Assembly (NCBI GenBank): GCA_045627185.1
Contig: JAZQNE010000066.1
Location: 14,883-78,882, forward strand
DNA: 64,000 bases
From: SZUA-448 sp045627185
Lineage (GTDB): Bacteria > Bacillota > Clostridia > Lachnospirales > Lachnospiraceae
Direction: 5' to 3'
The first letter of the stretch is position 1, and the number at the start of each line of letters is the position of its first letter. A model generated the notes under the pieces. The model did no database searches, had not been told where the DNA came from, and saw nothing but the letters and a program-made list of their open reading frames with translations. Below, in pieces: positions 59,783 to 64,000 of the stretch. The translations under genes and the position numbers were made by a program.

Positions 59783-61903
59783 TTAATTTTCTTTTTTGTA
59801 AATGCAGCAATCCTTCACCTTTGAAACAATTTTCCCAATCTCGGGAGTATAAATAAGGAGTGCATAATTCCAATTACCGGTACGTGTATCAAGAAAATTG
59901 AATACCTTATCCATGACTCTGTCTTTTATTTCATCCTCACATTTCGGATCAAACTCAAGAACCACCTGGCTCGCATAACCTTCGGCATCATCGTTGATTG
60001 TTTTATGCACAAGATAAACCGCCTTTAAGGCTCCTTCACCGGCCCTGAGTATATTTTCAAGAATATAATCCAGTTTTTCTTTGTCAAAGGTCTCTGCCGA
60101 CAGTTTGTCAGAACTTCTCATTTCTGTTCTTTCCCGAACAACGTCAGCCTGATATTGCATGCATTCAGTGCACTTTTCGCGATACTTCCGATATTCTTCA
60201 TCCAAACCATTTCTGCAGCAAAAGCTTCCAATCAAATCAAAACCGGAATCAATATAATTTGAGTTCAGTTCCATAGCCTGATAGACAAGGTCAAGGCCCT
60301 CTTTATCATCGTGGCTAAGATAATATGCTCCCAGCTTGAATATAGGAAAAGCCTTTGCGTATTGGTCAATTTCCGGATTGTTTATGACATCCTTGCAAAG
60401 TTGAACCATTTCGCTGATTTTTCCGGTGCTCGAAAAGGCATCCAGAATCTCACGGAATTGTTCCGGATTGTACCTCTCGGTTTCATCCTTTTCGTAAAAC
60501 TCAGCTGTCAGTCTTTCTTTTTGGTCAAACTCCTTCTTCCATTCCTCAACTTTATCAGCGTTTTCTCTACGAATTTCCTGATTGATACGATAGAAAACCC
60601 TTCTGCACTCTTCACGGAACGGTGTATCCTCATATCTGTCGGGAAGAGAATATTTAATGTCGGTCAGTTCCATGCCTATATTTTTTACACGTTCACGAAT
60701 GATAGGATGTGTTGCGTTTCGCGGCTGTTTTTCCACCTGAAAAAGCCCAAACCATCTCTTGTTATGGTCTTCAAAAATCCTTCTGAAAAGATCAAGCGAA
60801 TATGTACAGACATCTTCGCGACCGCCTTCCTGCATAAAGAAAAAATGGTCCGGGGCATAGTAATCGGGATATAACGGCGCTGCCCAATCTATCATCCCTA
60901 TTTTTACAAGGGCTGAAGCAAACACTTCAGGATTTCCAAGCGAAGCAGCCTTTTTATCTGTTGCCGCCTCACAAAACTCAGAATTCAGGATTAAATATTT
61001 TTCTCTGTTAAAAGCAATAAAAAAATAAAAAAAGGTGATTGACCAATCGGTTATTTTCTTTAATACAGGGGGTGTATCAAATTCCCCGATAAGCGCATTA
61101 CAGAAAATATTGTTTGTCGGATTTTTATACCCAGTCATACTGAGATGTGAAAACTCATGAAGTAATGAATTATACATTTCCTCCTCGCTTAATGCATCAA
61201 GGATGCCGGTTCCCATAATAAGCGAGATGTCGCCGTTCTTTCTTCTGCCGACCTTTGCAATTCCAATATTGGTTTCGGTTGTAAAAACAATATGAATCCT
61301 GCCCTTTATCCCACAAGCCTTCTCCGCTTTATACGCCAGTTTGTAAATGGCCGGATATTCTTCTTCTTTCGAATAACCGGACCAATCATATTTACTGTAC
61401 ATCATGTAAATGTAACGATAAAAGTAAGCAGCAAACAGAGTAAACGGAATAATGAGTCCCACGAATGCATGCAAACGTTTATTATCACAAAGACCAAAAA
61501 ACGATACACACATGCCCAGAATAAATGCCCCTGCATAAAACAAGTGTGCCCATGACACATAGCTTCGAAGTTTTCTGTATAACTTTCTGAAGTTTCCGGC
61601 TTTATTTATTTCTGAGGCGGTCTTTTTTTCAGCATCAAACTCGTCAGCAAAATCAGATAAACGCTTGGATTTAAGTTTCTTTGCCACATTCAAAAACAGA
61701 ACATGCTGAAGCATAAAAAGAAAGACCAGCAAATGAATTGTAATACAATAAACGATATACGCGTTTTTTTGCATAGTCGGATGTGCTGCTCCAATAGCAC
61801 TTCCAAAGCTGCAAATAAACATTGTAAACGCAATAGACACTGCAAACGAAATTGCAAGACTCTTATTTCTGGTTGAAGTATAATCTGTATCAAAATCAGG
61901 CAT
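59783..61903 (-). CDS. M48-family membrane zinc metallopeptidase with C-terminal TPR-like region
   Basis: 706 residues, AAAGGAAAGAGAAAACC upstream. Four membrane helices (about 12-37, 43-65, 115-137, 143-165), then a peptidase domain with HEFSH (HExxH, about residue 249) and EFCEAATDKKAASLG (third ligand region), as in HtpX/Ste24-type M48 enzymes. Another hydrophobic patch (TFFYFFIAF) lies after the zinc motif. The last 250 residues look helical and TPR-like. Starts the transcript that includes the ECF sigma factor and serpin, so may be the regulating protease or the regulated output. Catalytic residues intact. Confidence 0.87.
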   Translation of the reverse strand: MPDFDTDYTSTRNKSLAISFAVSIAFTMFICSFGSAIGAAHPTMQKNAYIVYCITIHLLVFLFMLQHVLFLNVAKKLKSKRLSDFADEFDAEKKTASEINKAGNFRKLYRKLRSYVSWAHLFYAGAFILGMCVSFFGLCDNKRLHAFVGLIIPFTLFAAYFYRYIYMMYSKYDWSGYSKEEEYPAIYKLAYKAEKACGIKGRIHIVFTTETNIGIAKVGRRKNGDISLIMGTGILDALSEEEMYNSLLHEFSHLSMTGYKNPTNNIFCNALIGEFDTPPVLKKITDWSITFFYFFIAFNREKYLILNSEFCEAATDKKAASLGNPEVFASALVKIGMIDWAAPLYPDYYAPDHFFFMQEGGREDVCTYSLDLFRRIFEDHNKRWFGLFQVEKQPRNATHPIIRERVKNIGMELTDIKYSLPDRYEDTPFREECRRVFYRINQEIRRENADKVEEWKKEFDQKERLTAEFYEKDETERYNPEQFREILDAFSSTGKISEMVQLCKDVINNPEIDQYAKAFPIFKLGAYYLSHDDKEGLDLVYQAMELNSNYIDSGFDLIGSFCCRNGLDEEYRKYREKCTECMQYQADVVRERTEMRSSDKLSAETFDKEKLDYILENILRAGEGALKAVYLVHKTINDDAEGYASQVVLEFDPKCEDEIKDRVMDKVFNFLDTRTGNWNYALLIYTPEIGKIVSKVKDCCIYKKEN

Positions 61904-61986
61904 GGTTTTCTCTTTCCTTTTACACAGAAGGAGGCTTCCGGTATTTTCCCATTCTTTTCAGAAGCAGGCTTCTGATATTTTTTTAA

Positions 61987-62034
61987 CGTAATTTACGCGT
62001 AGTGGATGATATCATAAAAGCGCTTGTATTTCAA
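61987..62034 (-). promoter_or_regulatory. Promoter and start-site palindrome of the M48-sigma-serpin operon
   Basis: On the - strand TTGAAA (62034-62029), 17 bp spacer, TATCAT (62011-62006). CGTAA-T-TTACG (61987-61997) lies at the predicted start. The 61904-62224 gap also holds repeats AGAAGC/GCTTCT and CCCATGGG. Confidence 0.5.
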
Positions 62035-62224
62035 GAGTTTTCGGCTTCATGGGGTCCCATGGGTCCCCACCGGTTTTCATCCTTTTTCCCATGGATTATT
62101 TATCATCTCTGCGTCATACTTTGTTTCAGATGAAGGTTTTGCTAATAAATCAATATTGTTTTACCGATATAAAATTTGAGAAAGAGTAAACGGAATTGCT
62201 CTACGGCAACAAGGAGGTTTCAAG

Positions 62225-63022
62225 ATGAATACAAATGCAATCGTTTCAAACTTATACGCACAGAATTACGGGAAAAATAAAACATCCGAAGGTTCTGCAA
62301 CGGATGTTCAAAATAACGGACGTGTTAAAGAATCCGGAAACCTTGGGCAGACCATAGGTGAGCCCAAACTTTCCGAGGAGGCTCAGAAATATTATGAAAG
62401 CCTGAAGAAGAAATTTGGCAACTATGACTTCATCCTTGTAAGCGAAGATCAGAAGGCAAATGCACAGGCTAATGCGGCCAAATATGCTAACGGTCTCAAA
62501 ACTGTTGTGCTCATTGATGAAGCCAAAATTGAGCGCATGGCTACTGATGCTGATTATCGCAAGAAATATGAGGGAATTCTCAGCGGCGCAACACAACAGC
62601 TTGATCAGCTCAAATCAAGCATGGAAAAGTCCGGCGCCAATGTTCAGGGTTATGGGATGACCGTAAACGATGGTGGTACAGCTTCGTTCTTTGCAGTACT
62701 CAGAAAATCCTCAACCGCTCAGAAAGCCAGAATCGAAAAGGCTGCTGCCAACAAGAAAGCTGAGAAAAAAGCTGCTGAACGTAAAGCTGAAAAGAAGCAG
62801 GCAGAAGCACGCCTGAAAAAGTCCAGAGGAGAAAGCGCCGCCAAAGCCGACCGTTTTGACACAGACGTCCCCTATGAAGATGATGAAACAATTACCATCA
62901 CAGCAAATTCAATTGAAGAATTAATGCAGAAAATCAGCGATTACACCTTCAATGAGAAAAGCGATAATGTTCAGACCGAAAGCGAAAAAATGGTCGGACA
63001 GCATTTTGATTTCAGAGGATAA
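62225..63022 (+). CDS. DUF6033-like protein with coiled-coil Lys/Ala/Glu region
   Basis: 265 residues, CAAGGAGGTTTCAAG upstream. No signal peptide. N-terminal disordered part, then a region with TIGEPKLSEEAQKYYESLKK, KFGNYDFILVSED and VVLIDEAKIERMATD that matches the DUF6033 group of Lachnospiraceae, a long charged coil of AEKKAAERKAEKK-type repeats (about 168-200), and an acidic C-terminal stretch. Function unknown. A TAAA-N14-CCGATAT sequence upstream (62147-62171) resembles the motility sigma-28 promoter, but spacing is off. Own terminator. Confidence 0.78.
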   Translation: MNTNAIVSNLYAQNYGKNKTSEGSATDVQNNGRVKESGNLGQTIGEPKLSEEAQKYYESLKKKFGNYDFILVSEDQKANAQANAAKYANGLKTVVLIDEAKIERMATDADYRKKYEGILSGATQQLDQLKSSMEKSGANVQGYGMTVNDGGTASFFAVLRKSSTAQKARIEKAAANKKAEKKAAERKAEKKQAEARLKKSRGESAAKADRFDTDVPYEDDETITITANSIEELMQKISDYTFNEKSDNVQTESEKMVGQHFDFRG

Positions 63023-63057
63023 AATATAATACCATAAACCGTCTTAACAATGATAAA

Positions 63058-63124
63058 AAGCTGTAAAACAACTCGTAACACGAAACAAACGTGCATTCTT
63101 TAAGTTGTTTTACAGCTTATTTTT
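63058..63124 (+). terminator. Terminator after the DUF6033-like gene
   Basis: 16-bp arms AAGCTGTAAAACAACT (63058-63073) and its complement (63103-63118) with a 29-base loop, then ATTTTTC. Confidence 0.75.
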
Positions 63125-63300
63125 CAATTTTCCTTTTCGGTTTTTTTTGCACGGGTGATTTTTAGTATAATAATCAACATAATAATCACCGTCAAAACCA
63201 GCACGCCAATCACTACCCAAAGAACGACAGGAACAGCAGCCACGGATTTTCCGTTTTTATCGTCTTTTGGAACGTCTGCAGAATAAGTTTTTCCGCCCTT
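63124..63300 (-). pseudogene. Remnant: C-terminal tail of a lost membrane-anchored surface protein
   Basis: 58 codons between stops on the - strand with no start codon that fits. They read as a spacer (SADVPKDDKNGKS), a strong membrane helix (VVLWVVIGVLVLTVIIMLII) and a basic tail (KITRAKKTEKEN), the C-terminal anchor type seen in the pectate lyase and giant surface protein of this window. The upstream part is gone, so a gene was deleted here. The gap to 63441 holds no other feature. Confidence 0.5.
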
Positions 63301-63441
63301 TCAGTCTTATTTATTATATTATACCGACCACAAGCTCCACTTTCTTGATAGCCCGGAGGCTTATATATGCTTCCGTGAAAGTGTTAACTAAAATAAAAGC
63401 CTTGAAACGCTTAAAATAAGCATTTCAAAGCTTTCAAACAG

Positions 63442-63513
63442 AGGCGACAATCGGATTTGAACCGATGAATCAGGGTGTTGCAGACCCACGCCTTACCACT
63501 TGGCTATGTCGCC
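63442..63513 (-). tRNA. tRNA-Cys(GCA)
   Basis: 72 bases. Acceptor GGCGACA/TGTCGCC with discriminator U, D arm, anticodon loop with GCA (TCTGCAAC), T arm GGTTCAAATCC. The CCA end is not encoded. Confidence 0.95.
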
Positions 63514-63525
63514 TTATTTCATAAA

Positions 63526-63597
<72 letters not shown>

Positions 63598-63605
63598 TAA
63601 TTTAA

Positions 63606-63882
63606 TTTTGACTGCAAAGCAGTCAAAATGTAAATGTCACAATCGCTGCGCGATTGCGCTTTTGTCCAAATGCTTACGCATCTGTAATCAACCTTGTATC
63701 AAGTGACAAATGCGTAAGCATTTGCGCTTTACTTAAGGAAATAATTAATATTTCCGAGCAGTGGCTCGCAAATATTAATTATGGTCACAATCGCTTCGCG
63801 ATTGCGCATATGTCACAAATGCTTACGCATCTGCGAACAAATGTCAGATACTAAAATTTGACTGCGCTTTCGCTCAGTCAAA
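63606..63882 (-). repeat. Cluster of palindromes and 50-bp direct repeats in the rRNA-tRNA spacer
   Basis: At least six stem-loops: TTTTGACTGC-aaa-complement (63606-63628), CAATCG palindrome (63640-63656), AAATGC-gtaa-GCATTT (63708-63723), AATTAATATTT with its complement enclosing CGAGC/GCTCG (63743-63780), CAATCG again (63788-63804), TTTGACTG...CAGTCAAA (63857-63882). A block of about 50 bases with CAATCG and AAATGCTTACGCATCTG is repeated (63635-63684 and 63783-63833). No 5S rRNA is found here. Confidence 0.8.
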
Positions 63883-63932
63883 CTAAAATGACAATTTATA
63901 CTTCACATTGAATCCAAACCAAACCAGTATCA

Positions 63933-64000
63933 GGTCAAGCCCTCGACCTATTAGTAGCAGTCAGCTGCGTGCATTACTGCACTTCCACCTCTGCCCTATC
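63933..64000 (-). rRNA. 23S ribosomal RNA, 3' end (5' part beyond window)
   Basis: The complement reads ...CTAATAGGTCGAGGGCTTGACC, the conserved 3' end of clostridial 23S rRNA, with GATAGGGCAGAGGTGGAAGT-type helix just before. The gene runs off the right edge, placing an rRNA operon there on the - strand. Confidence 0.93.

Noticed and set aside
62147..62171. Sigma-28 motility promoter before the DUF6033-like gene
   Set aside because: TAAA and CCGATAT are present but the spacing departs from the consensus, and there are no flagellar genes nearby.
63606..63882. CRISPR array
   Set aside because: The repeats are palindromes of differing sequence with no regular repeat-spacer pattern and no cas genes.

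Overview
The window looks like the chromosome of an anaerobic, low-to-moderate GC Gram-positive Clostridia, most likely a Lachnospiraceae relative of Butyrivibrio, Pseudobutyrivibrio or Lachnospira. The reasons are a divergent ATP-type PEP carboxykinase, a large SRP RNA with an Alu domain, DUF6033- and DUF6171-like proteins, the hydrogenase-associated TM1266 family, strong GGAGG ribosome binding sites, and many surface proteins with Thr/Pro linkers. No phage, insertion sequence, CRISPR array or plasmid gene was seen. The species assignment is inference.

Layout. 1-8.0 kb: a von Willebrand A lipoprotein cut by the window edge, a cre-controlled surface pectate lyase overlapping a 2-hydroxyacid dehydrogenase, and an exported pair with a Cys/His hydrolase-like protein. 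8.2-16.2 kb: glycerate kinase, a BlaI-type repressor, an alpha/beta hydrolase, a GPH sugar symporter with a phosphodiester glycosidase, and pckA. 16.4-23.6 kb: a FIST-domain hybrid kinase with a stand-alone receiver, an M56 (BlaR1-like) membrane peptidase with an exported partner, a leader region with mini-ORFs, a LURP-one protein and a Cys-rich small protein. 23.6-33.2 kb: a GH43 arabinanase lipoprotein with a membrane partner, metK, a chemoreceptor, a membrane protein with a metallo-beta-lactamase-fold protein, an unidentified structured RNA, a TM1266-type regulator and an ABC binding protein. 33.4-40.1 kb: a UBA/DUF4342 membrane protein with an OmpR two-component system, copper export (copZ-like and copA), and an HD-GYP protein. 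40.1-51.5 kb: a giant anchored surface protein, a PrsW-like membrane pair, murA, a small Ig-like protein, a TPR-AAA ATPase with a cyclic-nucleotide-domain protein, and SRP RNA. 51.5-63 kb: a ZnuA-LRR fusion, tadA, an nrdG-like radical SAM protein, a tocopherol-cyclase-like protein, YegP, a DUF4003 protein, and a three-gene unit of M48 metallopeptidase, ECF sigma factor and membrane-anchored serpin. 63-64 kb: a gene remnant, tRNA-Cys, tRNA-Asn, a palindrome-rich spacer and the 3' end of a 23S rRNA.

Themes. Extracellular pectin and arabinan breakdown (pectate lyase, GH43) sits with sugar uptake and glycerate/PEP metabolism. There is unusually dense membrane proteolysis and signalling: M56, M48 and PrsW-like peptidases, the serpin, the ECF sigma factor, two histidine kinases, HD-GYP and cNMP-binding proteins. 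The most striking unit is at 57.7-62.0 kb. There the protein encoded directly after the ECF sigma factor, where an anti-sigma factor is expected, is a single-pass membrane protein whose outer domain is an intact inhibitory-type serpin with a predicted Lys-Ser reactive bond. This suggests a protease-sensing sigma switch that I do not recognise as described.
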